From Dehalococcoidia bacterium (GTDB taxonomy: Bacteria > Chloroflexota > Dehalococcoidia > UBA3495), in assembly GCA_030753265.1 (NCBI GenBank), contig JASMCQ010000020.1:1-14324 (forward strand): a DNA stretch of 14,324 nt, read 5' to 3'. The first letter of the stretch is position 1, and each line of letters opens with the position of its first letter. Below the pieces are notes generated by a model. That model searched no databases and was not told where the DNA came from. It saw only the letters and a list, made by a program, of their open reading frames with translations. Shown here one piece after another: positions 1 through 7,381 of this stretch. The translations under genes were made by a program, and so were the position numbers.

Positions 1-1571
1 GAGAAGGCGGCCCGGCCCACGGCGCTCATGGTGAAGGCCGAGAACAGGAAGGGCAGCATGGCCCCAACAAGCAGACCGACCAGGACCTTGTGGTCCAGCA
101 AGTTGATTCCATCGTCGTCCAAGCCGGCGGCCACCGCGTACGCGGCCAGCAGGGCCAGCGAGGTCAGGGCGGCGGAGCCGATGGCGAACCCTTTGCCGGT
201 GGCCGCGGTGGTGTTCCCCAGGGCGTCCAGGGCATCGGTCCTCTCCCGTACCTCGGGGGGCAGCTTGGCCTGCTCGGCGATGCCTCCGGCGTTGTCCGCC
301 ACCGGCCCGTAAGCGTCGGTGGCCAGGGTGATGCCCAGGGTGGAAAGGAGGCCGACACCGGCCAGGGCCACCCCGTAGAAGCCGGACAGCTCGAAGGCGA
401 TGATAATGGTCACCCCGATGGCGACCAGTGGGATCACCGTGCTCATCATTCCGGTGGCGATACCGCTGATCATCACAGTGGCCGCCCCGGTCTGGGAGTT
501 TTCAGCGATTCTCTGGGTCGGCTTGTAGCTGTACGAGGTGTAGTATTCGGTGGATAGGCCGATTATTATCCCGGCCACCAGTCCGACCAGGACCGCCCAG
601 AACCACTCGATCTCCAGGTCCAGGGCTATCACGGCGACCACGGCAAATACGGCCACCAGCGCCGCCGAGGTGAAAATGCCCCGGCGTAGCGCCCAGAGCA
701 GCTTATCGAAATCGGCGTTTTCCCCGCTCCGGACCACGAAGGTGCCCAGGATTGACGCCAGGATCCCGCCTCCCGCCAGCAGCAGGGGGAACATCGCCTG
801 ATCGGCCTTCCAGGCACCCTGGGTCCCGGCCAGCGCTGCCGCCGCCAGGGCAATTGCCGAGATAAGGGAGCCAACGTAGGACTCGAAGAGGTCGGCGCCC
901 ATGCCGGCCACGTCGCCAACATTATCGCCCACGTTATCGGCGATGACCCCAGCGTTGCGAGGGTCATCCTCGGGGATGCCGGCTTCAATCTTACCCACCA
1001 GGTCGGACCCCACGTCGGCGGCCTTGGTGAAGATGCCGCCGCCAACCCTGGCGAACAGGGCGATAGAGCTTGCTCCAAAACCGAACCCGGCCACCACGCT
1101 GATGTCCTTGAAGATCAGGTAGAGGATGGAAACCCCAAGCAGGCCGATGCCCACCACCGTCACCCCCATTACCGACCCGCTGGAAAAGGCCACCCGAAGC
1201 GCCGGATTCAGACCGCGCATCGCGGCGGCCGCCGTCCGGACGTTGGCCCGCACCGCCACGCTCATCCCGATGAGCCCAGCAGTAGCCGAACAGAGGGTGC
1301 CGGCCAGGTATGAGATGGCGGTCCTGGGCACCAGATCGTCCCGGGTGTGCCAGTCGATGAGCACCCACAAGATGCCGGTCACCACCACAACGAAGGGCAC
1401 GAGCACCAGGTATTCCCGGCGCAGGAAAGCGCTGGAACCTTCCCGGATGGCGTCGCCGATGGCCCGCATCGCCTCATTGCCCGGATCGGCTTTCAGAACC
1501 CTAATGGTGGTGACGCCGGCGAAGAGAAGGGCGATCCCACCGGCCACCATGGCTACAATCAAGAACTCCAA
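1..1571 (-). CDS. hppA: Membrane-bound K+-dependent-type pyrophosphatase (partial, 3' end outside window)
   Basis: This is an integral membrane enzyme that hydrolyses cytoplasmic pyrophosphate and uses the energy to pump H+ or Na+ outward. About 523 residues are visible of a family length near 700; the C-terminus is cut by the window edge. Family motifs are clear. GGGIFTKAADVGSDLVGKIE lies around residues 177-196, the Asp-rich stretch DNVGDNVGD at 212-220, and TDAYGPVADNAGG at 418-430. The determinant motif reads A456-A-T-G459; Ala and Gly at these two places mark the K+-dependent subfamily, where K+-independent enzymes have Lys and Thr. The pumped ion cannot be told from this. The start is taken as TTG at 1571-1569 because a G-rich Shine-Dalgarno (1582-1577) sits 5 nt upstream and the N-terminus then begins MEFLIVAMVAGG, as family members do. 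An internal ATG at 1550 lacks a well-placed RBS. A strong promoter lies just upstream. Confidence 0.95.
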   Translation of the reverse strand, partial: MEFLIVAMVAGGIALLFAGVTTIRVLKADPGNEAMRAIGDAIREGSSAFLRREYLVLVPFVVVVTGILWVLIDWHTRDDLVPRTAISYLAGTLCSATAGLIGMSVAVRANVRTAAAAMRGLNPALRVAFSSGSVMGVTVVGIGLLGVSILYLIFKDISVVAGFGFGASSIALFARVGGGIFTKAADVGSDLVGKIEAGIPEDDPRNAGVIADNVGDNVGDVAGMGADLFESYVGSLISAIALAAAALAGTQGAWKADQAMFPLLLAGGGILASILGTFVVRSGENADFDKLLWALRRGIFTSAALVAVFAVVAVIALDLEIEWFWAVLVGLVAGIIIGLSTEYYTSYSYKPTQRIAENSQTGAATVMISGIATGMMSTVIPLVAIGVTIIIAFELSGFYGVALAGVGLLSTLGITLATDAYGPVADNAGGIAEQAKLPPEVRERTDALDALGNTTAATGKGFAIGSAALTSLALLAAYAVAAGLDDDGINLLDHKVLVGLLVGAMLPFLFSAFTMSAVGRAAF

Positions 1572-1618
1572 TACATCCCCCCAATGAAAGCCAAAACAGG
1601 CGAATTTTGAGCGTGGGA

Positions 1619-1647
1619 AATCTATCACAATCGCCAGGGGGTGTCAA
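1619..1647 (-). promoter_or_regulatory. Sigma-70-type promoter of the pyrophosphatase gene
   Basis: On the minus strand a perfect -35 box TTGACA (1647-1642) is followed after 17 nt by TAGATT (1624-1619). The -10 is preceded by TGA, giving an extended -10 (TGATAGATT). Transcription would start near 1612, leaving a leader of about 40 nt before the TTG start at 1571. This shows the pyrophosphatase is transcribed on its own and not only by read-through from the DUF3179 gene upstream. Confidence 0.72.
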
Positions 1648-1727
1648 GAAGAAGAGGAAAGCAGTGCGTCGAGACCCGGCATTAGGGGGGGCTTTTCGGC
1701 GCGAGAAGACGTTCGGGAAACCCGACC

Positions 1728-3128
1728 TCAGGGCAGGTAGACGTCGATGTCGGGGAAAGCGATGGCGATGGAGAACCAGAAGGCCCGGCGGGTGTTCAAC
1801 CGCTCCAGATGAGCGCCCGCCAGAGGCCCGGCGCCCGCCCGGCCGGCGGCGTCCCACACGCTCCCGGTCTCCCGGTCGACAAAGGTCTGATCCCGGTCAC
1901 GATAATCGAAGGTCAAGGCGCGCCCTTCCACCTCCGGAGAGAAAGCGCCCACGGCCCGGCTTTCGGCCAGTGCGAAGACCACCACCGGCCGGCCGCCCAC
2001 CCGGTGGTTCACGGCCCCGTCGCCGATCATATCCAGCGGGTAGGCGGTAGTCGCGCCGGCCACTTCCACCGTCAGCACCATCTCCCCGGAAGAGAGGCGG
2101 GGATCCAACAGCTCCTTGTGAACGGGAAAAACGAACCCGTCACTCGAAATCCGGGCTTGGTAGCTCTCCGGGAAATCCCTGCCGTACCGGCTACCGGAGA
2201 ACAGTGAGGCGTTGCCGGCGATCCCGGTCAGCAGGCGCGTCTCCGGGTACAGCCGGCGCCATTCGCCCCAGGCCATGGTGGTTGACGGCAGCAGGCTGAG
2301 CCGAGAGTCGGTCAAGGGTCCGACGACGGCCTCGCCGCCCACTTGAAACCAGTATGAGCCGGTTTGGTGGTCGTACATCACCAGGTCGGACTGGTACAGG
2401 GCGCTGGTATTGCCGAAGGTAAGGACGCGCCCGTCCAGTTCCCGGCCGTACACTACGCCGCTGAAGCATAGGGGGCAGTAGGTGATCAACACGGGCACAT
2501 CTTCAATCAGGTCGCTCACCAACTCGTGGCGGTCAAGTACGTTCACCGGGTAGGCGTAGGCCTCGTCTCCGGAGTCGTATCCGATCACCAGGTCGTCGTC
2601 GTCAAGCCAGGGCAGGGAATCGGGAGGACCGTAGACCGGCTCGGCGATGGGCATGATGGCGTCGCGCAGGTCCAAGATCAGCGGCTGGGCGGCGCGATCC
2701 AGGGACACGTTACCGGCGGGGTCCCCGGAGGTGTCGAAGATGATGTCTTCGAGCGGAACGCTGTGGATGCTCTTGTCGACCATCGGGACTCCCCCAGAGG
2801 TACCGGGAGCCTCCGGAGCGGGCGTACTGGCGGCGGGGACCGGAGTAGACGCTGGAAGCGGTTCTTCATCGCCGCCGTATTCCGACGCCGGGGCCAACGC
2901 CGGCGCCCGAGGCGGGGACGAGGTGGCCGCCGGCCCTACGTCGGATGGAGCCGCAAGGCCGGCAGTGGGCGGTGCGGTGCTGGAAGGCGCTGCCGCCGAC
3001 GGAGGTGGACTGGTGGACGTAGCCGCACTTCCGCAGGCCACGACACCGAGCATCAAGATGCCGGCAGATAGCCAGACGCCCCGATGCCCCAACCACCTCC
3101 GAACCAGGCTGGTTCCTCTCTTCCCCAT
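1728..3128 (-). CDS. DUF3179 domain lipoprotein
   Basis: This is a 466-residue secreted lipoprotein of unknown biochemical function. The N-terminus has a basic stretch, a hydrophobic helix (about residues 18-31) and a lipobox VVAC with the lipidated Cys at residue 32. A Pro/Ala/Ser/Thr-rich linker runs to roughly residue 110 and probably holds the domain away from the membrane. The DUF3179 core follows: C218-P-L-C221, then LTFGNTSALYQSDLVMYD and the PxTRLLTG segment. A C-terminal part repeats the same general pattern and ends RAFWFSIAIAFPDIDVY, as expected for the family. The ATG at 3128 is preferred because GAGG lies 6 nt upstream; a longer version from a TTG at 3143 would place that GAGG inside the gene. 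It is divergent from the hydrolase-fold gene at 3631 and 156 bp ahead of the pyrophosphatase gene, which has its own promoter. Confidence 0.88.
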   Translation of the reverse strand: MGKRGTSLVRRWLGHRGVWLSAGILMLGVVACGSAATSTSPPPSAAAPSSTAPPTAGLAAPSDVGPAATSSPPRAPALAPASEYGGDEEPLPASTPVPAASTPAPEAPGTSGGVPMVDKSIHSVPLEDIIFDTSGDPAGNVSLDRAAQPLILDLRDAIMPIAEPVYGPPDSLPWLDDDDLVIGYDSGDEAYAYPVNVLDRHELVSDLIEDVPVLITYCPLCFSGVVYGRELDGRVLTFGNTSALYQSDLVMYDHQTGSYWFQVGGEAVVGPLTDSRLSLLPSTTMAWGEWRRLYPETRLLTGIAGNASLFSGSRYGRDFPESYQARISSDGFVFPVHKELLDPRLSSGEMVLTVEVAGATTAYPLDMIGDGAVNHRVGGRPVVVFALAESRAVGAFSPEVEGRALTFDYRDRDQTFVDRETGSVWDAAGRAGAGPLAGAHLERLNTRRAFWFSIAIAFPDIDVYLP

Positions 3129-3200
3129 GGATCGCCTCAGCAAGAGTCCGAATGAACCGAATGGCCGCGCATGAATTGAGATGCGAAGCGGCGTTTATCA

Positions 3201-3225
3201 GATTCACGGCGGGTGATTCACGGCG
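3201..3225. repeat. Two tandem 11-bp direct repeats, GATTCACGGCG
   Basis: GATTCACGGCG is present exactly twice, at 3201-3211 and 3215-3225, with a 14-bp period. The pair lies 73-97 bp upstream of the DUF3179 start, and a weak -10-like GATAAA reads off the minus strand beside it. The arrangement would suit a regulator binding site upstream of the lipoprotein gene, but this is inference. Confidence 0.5.
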
Positions 3226-3300
3226 AAAGAGCGGGTTATCGGAAGCAGCGGCGAATGCTTGGGCCTGCCCCAAGCTCAACGGGTCAAAGCTTGCGAGGGG

Positions 3301-3335
3301 GGGTGCGTCACGCGAGGACTCGAGCGTCCTCACCC
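3301..3335 (+). other. Predicted compact three-way RNA fold
   Basis: The sequence can fold with no unpaired bases at the junction. An outer stem GGGT/ACCC (3301-3304 with 3332-3335) encloses a small hairpin GCG-tca-CGC (3305-3313) and a longer one GAGGAC-tcgagc-GTCCTC (3314-3331). It lies about 300 nt upstream of the hydrolase-fold gene. No T-run follows, so it is not a standard terminator, and it matches no riboswitch I know. It may be chance in GC-rich DNA. Confidence 0.3.
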
Positions 3336-3630
3336 ATGCCTGAAAGGACGAGCGGTGCGTTTATCAGAGGGACGACGGAGCATCAAAGTCTGGGTGGCGG
3401 CCAGACGGCGCCGACAGGATCCGCCGAAAGAGTCCAGGCCCCGGGTGGGCCGGGTGCTCGACCGGCGGCCCCCTAGCCGCTCCGGCATCTCCAGCGACGG
3501 TATTGGTCCGGATTTCCCCAGCGGGGTTGCCTCAGACAGCCTGATTTGCGATGATGCTATCCGCCCCGCAGAGCCATCGCCTGGCCGTCGCTCCGGGGGT
3601 TAGTCGCTTCCAAAAGGGGAGGTCAGACCC

Positions 3631-4353
3631 ATGGCATCGTCCTGGGAAAGAATCACGGTCGGGTCCCAAGACATGGACCTCTACCTGGGCCTGCCCGCCG
3701 GCTCCGGGCCTTTCCCCGCCGTCCTGATCGGCCCCCATGCGGGCGGCCTCGACCGTTTCATTCAATGGGTAGCCGACCAGCTCGCGGAGGAGGGGTACAC
3801 CGCCGCGGCCCCCGATCTGTTCCACGAGATCGGTGAAGATGCCCCGGCCGAAAACTCCCAGCGGATACGGCGCCTAAGCGACGCCGGCCTATCCGCCGGT
3901 ATTGCCACCGCAATGGACTTCCTTCAAAGCCACGCCTCTATCGCCCAAGAGCAAATAGGGGTCACCGGCTTCGGTATCGGAGGCCGGGCCGCGTGGCTGG
4001 CAGCCGCCACCAGCCCCAAGTTCAACGCCTCGGTCCCTTTCTACGGGGCGGGCATCTTGGCCCCCCAGGGCGACAATGCCGGGACTCCCCTCGCCAGGGC
4101 CGGCGGGATAGCCTGCCCCATCATGTTCCACTTCGGCGAAGACGACGAGGATCCATCTCAGGCGGACATGCGCACCCTGGACGCCGAATTGACGCGCCTC
4201 GGCAAGCCTCATCAGTTTTTCGTCTATCCCGGAGCCGGCCACGCTTTCATGGACCCGGCGAGTCCCCACTACCGGAAAGGCCCGTCCCAAGCCGCCTGGA
4301 TCAGGACCCTGGAGTTCTTCACCGTGCACCTGAAGGGGCTGCCAATAAGGTAG
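3631..4353 (+). CDS. Dienelactone hydrolase family protein lacking the catalytic Cys
   Basis: This 240-residue protein has the alpha/beta-hydrolase layout of dienelactone hydrolase (DLH), which opens cyclic lactones in aromatic degradation. Length and motif order fit: PAVLIGPHAGGL (29-40), APDLF, the nucleophile elbow, the acid region FGEDD (168-172) and the His motif GAGHAF (H204). The elbow reads G113-F-G-I-G-G118, with Gly115 where DLH has its nucleophilic Cys (usually GxCxGG). The Glu of the classical site, near position 36, is His36. Asp171 or Asp172 and His204 remain. It may therefore be inactive as a hydrolase, use another mechanism, or bind a ligand. A single base change (TGT to GGT) would explain the Gly. 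GGAGG lies 8 nt before the ATG. It is alone on its strand and convergent with the exporter gene. Confidence 0.85.
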   Translation: MASSWERITVGSQDMDLYLGLPAGSGPFPAVLIGPHAGGLDRFIQWVADQLAEEGYTAAAPDLFHEIGEDAPAENSQRIRRLSDAGLSAGIATAMDFLQSHASIAQEQIGVTGFGIGGRAAWLAAATSPKFNASVPFYGAGILAPQGDNAGTPLARAGGIACPIMFHFGEDDEDPSQADMRTLDAELTRLGKPHQFFVYPGAGHAFMDPASPHYRKGPSQAAWIRTLEFFTVHLKGLPIR

Positions 4354-4428
4354 CGGGCCCGGGCCAGGGATAGCCTCGCCACCCGGCGCGATTCGAGGGA
4401 CAAGAAGGGCAGCTGGTTTTGCGCCGCC

Positions 4429-5916
4429 TTACTTCAAAGGGCTTCGGCTGGCCTGAGCCTCTCCGGCGCGCTCCGGAAGGGTCCCCCCAAACAAGCGGCC
4501 AGCCACCACGAGCAGGACCGTGGCAACGAGTTGGAGAACTCCCATCGCCAGAAAGGCGGTTCGTATTCCCTGGGTAAACGCGAGGGCCGCCCTGGTATCG
4601 GCGGCATCGGAGATAACGCTGAGGCTTGGCTCCACCCCACGGGAGGCCATGGCCGCGGTGACTATGACCGTCGCGACCGCTATTCCGGTAACGGTGAAGG
4701 CGTTGCGCAGCAGTTGCAAGAAGGCGACTACCACGCTGTGGCGGCTCCGCTCGACGGAGCCCAGAACGGCACTGTTGATCGGGACGATGAAAACTGCGTA
4801 GCCGGCGTTCTGGGCCACCAGCAGCACCACCACCTGGACCAGGGGAGTGCCGGCGGTGATCCGGGAGAGCAGGAGCAGCCCCACGGACGCGAGGGTAGCC
4901 CCTCCCACCGCGACCGGCTTCCAGCCGAACCGGTCCGTCAAGCTACCCCCGATGGGCGCTCCAATTATGGTGGTCAGGGAGAAGGAGGCCATGATTAGCC
5001 CAGCCCGGCCGGGGGAGTGACCCGCGACTCCCTGCAGGTAGAATGGCATCAGGAAGAGGGGCGAGGCCGCGGCAAGGAAGAACACCCCCCGGCCGGCGAC
5101 CCCAATGGAGAACAGCGGCGCTTTGAAAAAGGTCAGGTCGAACAGGGGTGATGGGGTCCGCAGCTCCCACCATACGAAACAACCCAGCAACCCAACCGAC
5201 CCAGCCAACCCGGTCAAGATCAAAGGGGAGTCCCAACCCAGGCGATGACCGTTGGTCATGGCCAGCAGGAAGACCAGCAGGGCCAACGCCGAAAGGGCCG
5301 CCCCCAGCCAGTCGAAGGTGCCCCGCCGCAACCTGGCGATGCCCTGGCGCAGGCGGCCGTCGTCCAGGACAACCAGGGCCGGAAGGACGCATAGCGCCCC
5401 CAAAGGGGCGTAGACGAAGAAAACGAAGCGCCAGCCCATGGTGTTCACCATCAGTCCGCCCAGCGCCGGCCCGGATACCAGTCCCACGCCTACCGACAGC
5501 ATGTTGAGGCCCAGGGCCGTGCCCCTCTCCCGGTCGGGGAAAAGTGCGGTTACGATGGCCATCTGGTTGGCGATTATCATGGCCGGCCCCACTCCCTGGA
5601 GTACCCTGAACAGGATCAGGGTGGTGAGGTTGGGGGCGAAGCCGGCCAGGGCCGAACCCAGGCTGAGGGCGATCATGCCCCAAAGGAAGACCCGTTTTCG
5701 GCCCACCATGTCGGAGAACCGGCCCATGGGGAGTAGGAGGCCGCTGATGGCCAGCAGGTGGCCCAGCGTTACCCACTGCACCGTGGGCAAGTCGCTGTCG
5801 AAGTTTTCGGCGATGGTCGGCAGGGCGATGTTGACGGCGCCCAGGTGTGACGCCTCCACCACGGTGGCCACCGCGAGAGCGCCCGCGCCCCACCATTTGT
5901 AGTTGGGGCTCCCCAT
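4429..5916 (-). CDS. MFS drug/H+ antiporter, DHA2 (14-TM, EmrB/QacA-type)
   Basis: This 495-residue inner-membrane transporter probably exports drugs or other amphipathic compounds in exchange for protons. Its length and even spread of hydrophobic segments match the 14-TM DHA2 group. Motif A is clear at 65-75 (GRFSDMVGRKR), and antiporter motif C follows around residue 150 (GVGLVSGPALGG). The DHA2 motif in TM1, usually LDxTIVNVALP, reads SHLGAVNIALP here, so the usual Asp is replaced by His24. The start is the ATG at 5916, which gives a normal family N-terminus. The frame stays open 106 codons further upstream, but that stretch reads as non-coding arginine-rich sequence. The Shine-Dalgarno is weak. 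The substrate cannot be inferred. An operator-like dyad lies about 30 bp upstream. The gene is convergent with the hydrolase-fold gene, 75 bp away, with no clear terminator between them. Confidence 0.88.
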   Translation of the reverse strand: MGSPNYKWWGAGALAVATVVEASHLGAVNIALPTIAENFDSDLPTVQWVTLGHLLAISGLLLPMGRFSDMVGRKRVFLWGMIALSLGSALAGFAPNLTTLILFRVLQGVGPAMIIANQMAIVTALFPDRERGTALGLNMLSVGVGLVSGPALGGLMVNTMGWRFVFFVYAPLGALCVLPALVVLDDGRLRQGIARLRRGTFDWLGAALSALALLVFLLAMTNGHRLGWDSPLILTGLAGSVGLLGCFVWWELRTPSPLFDLTFFKAPLFSIGVAGRGVFFLAAASPLFLMPFYLQGVAGHSPGRAGLIMASFSLTTIIGAPIGGSLTDRFGWKPVAVGGATLASVGLLLLSRITAGTPLVQVVVLLVAQNAGYAVFIVPINSAVLGSVERSRHSVVVAFLQLLRNAFTVTGIAVATVIVTAAMASRGVEPSLSVISDAADTRAALAFTQGIRTAFLAMGVLQLVATVLLVVAGRLFGGTLPERAGEAQASRSPLK

Positions 5917-5945
5917 CACCCGTTCTTGCAGGTGCCGGACTATTG

Positions 5946-5969
5946 TCACTGCTCTATAATCCCCAGTGA
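5946..5969. promoter_or_regulatory. Operator-like dyad around a TATAAT box upstream of the exporter
   Basis: TCACTG (5946-5951) and CAGTGA (5964-5969) form a 6-bp inverted repeat with a 12-bp centre. The centre contains a perfect TATAAT on the plus strand (5955-5960), but no matching -35 is seen. The dyad lies 30-53 bp upstream of the MFS start, where a repressor of the TetR or MarR type could bind. The plus-strand -10 reads away from the exporter and no gene begins soon after it. No regulator gene is adjacent. Confidence 0.4.
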
Positions 5970-6124
5970 GTCTTCCTGTGTCCGGTTGCCGCCGGGGCCC
6001 GCACCTTCGGAGCCGAATCCTGGCGTGGATGGAGTACGGCCCCTTCAATCTCGCCGGTCTGGAACGGGCGCTGTCGGCGCGGCCTAGCATAACATGGAAT
6101 CCATGGGGGTTCTGGGTCCGGCTA

Positions 6125-6162
6125 CCAGTGGGAAGCGGGCTGGCAGCATCCCGCTTCCCTGG
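6125..6162. repeat. GC-rich stem-loop upstream of the exporter
   Basis: GGGAAGCGGG (6130-6139) pairs perfectly with CCCGCTTCCC (6150-6159) across a 10-nt loop. CCA (6125-6127) can add three pairs with TGG (6160-6162) after a 2-nt bulge. There is no T-run on either side, so it is not a canonical intrinsic terminator. Confidence 0.55.
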
Positions 6163-6180
6163 GCAGGCCCGCAGGGGAAC

Positions 6181-6193
6181 TGACATTATGTCA
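6181..6193. promoter_or_regulatory. 13-bp palindrome TGACATTATGTCA
   Basis: TGACAT and ATGTCA are perfect inverted arms around a single central T. It is AT-richer than its surroundings and lies in a divergent intergenic region, so it could be a transcription factor site. It is 265 bp upstream of the exporter and 349 bp upstream of the SDR, so which gene it would serve is unclear. Confidence 0.35.
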
Positions 6194-6276
6194 ATTGAAA
6201 CGAGCGATGCCCAGCAGGCCAAATACGTCCCCACCGGAATGGCCTTGCGAATCCTGGCCAGAACCGAAGATAGTAC

Positions 6277-6407
6277 TCAGTCAACCTAGTGCTGATAGTT
6301 GTCATTCAGAGCGAAGCGAAGAATCTCGTTGTTACGCTGAGATTCTTCGTCGCTGCGCTCCTCAGAATGACACCCTGCCAAAACGAGGTTGACTGACCGC
6401 TAGGTTG
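6277..6407. repeat. Nested inverted-repeat element (MITE- or REP-like)
   Basis: An outer perfect 11-bp inverted repeat, TCAGTCAACCT (6277-6287) and AGGTTGACTGA (6386-6396), encloses an imperfect palindrome. Its left arm, 6301-6327, begins GTCATTCAGAGCGAAGCGAA. Its right arm, 6339-6371, ends CTCAGAATGAC and is about 6 nt longer. CAACCTAG (6282-6289) also pairs with CTAGGTTG (6400-6407). The inner core, GTCATTC...GAGCGAAGCGAAGAATCTC, is a type of dispersed palindrome I recognise from many bacterial genomes. It carries no gene. It may be a non-autonomous element mobilised in trans, or a transcript-structure element. Confidence 0.75.
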
Positions 6408-6541
6408 TGCTGCCCAACTTCGGTGGCGAGGCACAACTCACCCCGTCTCGTTGTCGCATTGGCTCTCCGTGGCGGGCCGGATGCTAAAGTTAACTCGGCG
6501 GAATATTTAGGCCCGAAAAGGGACCGCCTGAAGAGGATCGA

Positions 6542-7312
6542 ATGAAACCAGACCAGCTGTTTGAACTTGGGGGAAAGGTAGCCATCGTTACCGGCGGCAA
6601 CGGCGGGCTGGGGCTGGGCATGGCCCTGGGACTGGCCGGGGCCGGGGCCGACATCCTGGTGGCCGCTCGTGACGCCGGCAAGACCGCCCATGCCTTGCCC
6701 CAAATCCTGGCCCTGGGGGTGCGTGCCAGGGGACTATCGGTGGACGTCGCGGAAGAAGCGGATGTCGAGCGGATGGTGGCGGAAGCCATCGAGAGTTTTG
6801 GGCGGGTCGACATCCTGATCAACAACGCCGGCATCGCCGTGCGAAGGCAGCCCCAGGACATCTCCGGCGCCGAGTGGGACCGCGTTCTGGACGTGAACCT
6901 GCGGTCGGTCTTTCTCGCCTCGAAAGCGGTCTACCCCCAAATGAAAGAGCAGGGCGGGGGCAAGATAATCAACATCGGCTCCATGATGTCCCTCTTCGGG
7001 AGCGACTGGGTGTCGCCCTATTCGGCCAGCAAGGGAGGCGTGGTGCAGCTAACCAAGAGCCTGGCACTGGCCTGGGCCGGGGACAACATTCAGGTCAATG
7101 CCATACTGCCCGGCTGGTTCGTAACGGGATTGACCGAAAGCATCCCGGCGCAGGACCCGGACCGGTACGATCTGATCAGCCGGCGCATCCCCACTGGACG
7201 TTGGGGCCGGCCGGAGGAGCTAGGGGGGTCGGCCGTCTTCCTAGCCAGCGCCGCGTCGGACTACGTCACCGGAGCGGTTCTGGCCGTAGATGGCGGCTAT
7301 TCGGTCATGTAG
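6542..7312 (+). CDS. Short-chain dehydrogenase/reductase (classical SDR)
   Basis: This is a 256-residue NAD(P)-dependent oxidoreductase, FabG- or gluconate-5-dehydrogenase-like, probably acting on a hydroxy or keto group of a sugar acid, hydroxyacid or acyl substrate. All classical SDR features are present: the Rossmann cofactor loop TGGNGGLG (17-24), NNAG (94-97), Asn119, catalytic Ser147, and Tyr160 with Lys164 in YSASK. The C-terminal end, YVTGAVLAVDGGYS, is typical. Arg43 after the second strand (VAAR) hints at a preference for NADP(H). GAGG is placed 5 nt before the ATG. The substrate cannot be read from the sequence. It has no co-directional functional partner; only a gene remnant follows. 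Confidence 0.93.
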   Translation: MKPDQLFELGGKVAIVTGGNGGLGLGMALGLAGAGADILVAARDAGKTAHALPQILALGVRARGLSVDVAEEADVERMVAEAIESFGRVDILINNAGIAVRRQPQDISGAEWDRVLDVNLRSVFLASKAVYPQMKEQGGGKIINIGSMMSLFGSDWVSPYSASKGGVVQLTKSLALAWAGDNIQVNAILPGWFVTGLTESIPAQDPDRYDLISRRIPTGRWGRPEELGGSAVFLASAASDYVTGAVLAVDGGYSVM

Positions 7313-7381
7313 ATGCGTCTCGGACCGGCCCTTCGGCGGGTGGGCGTTGTGCCGGGGCGAATCGTGGACGATGATGTCTGG

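Larger units (their letters stand above)
3129..3630. other. Divergent intergenic region with direct repeats and structured segment
   Basis: These 502 bp separate two divergent genes and should hold both promoters. No convincing protein-coding frame was found; the short open frames here overlap each other and resemble nothing. I found no consensus -35/-10 pair. The minus-strand direct repeats at 3201-3225 and a compact fold at 3301-3335 are described separately. A 12-bp direct repeat GCGTTTATCAGA occurs at 3191-3202 and again at 3357-3368. No tRNA, tmRNA, SRP RNA or RNase P RNA signature was recognised. Confidence 0.6.
5970..6541. other. Intergenic region between exporter and SDR with repeats
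   Basis: This stretch lies between divergent genes. No open frame in it looks like a real protein; the longest are arginine- and serine-rich and overlap the repeat. It holds a 10-bp GC hairpin, a 13-bp palindrome and the nested inverted-repeat element, each listed separately. The SDR promoter must lie in 6408-6530. A weak extended -10 (TGCTAAAGT, 6482-6490) is the only candidate seen. Confidence 0.5.

Noticed and set aside
2526..3174. Plus-strand open frames over the DUF3179 lipoprotein
   Set aside because: They are low-complexity shadows of the Pro/Ala-rich linker and DUF3179 core, with no RBS or family match.
3259..3603. Open frame or structured RNA gene in the divergent gap
   Set aside because: The frame lacks any recognised motif and is arginine-rich. 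Checks for tmRNA, SRP RNA and RNase P RNA core signatures by eye were negative.
4354..4428. Terminator between the convergent hydrolase-fold and exporter genes
   Set aside because: No stem with an adjacent T-run was seen on either strand.
5917..6234. N-terminal extension of the exporter to 601 residues
   Set aside because: The extra 106 residues are arginine-rich and unlike any MFS N-terminus, and a normal start lies at 5916.
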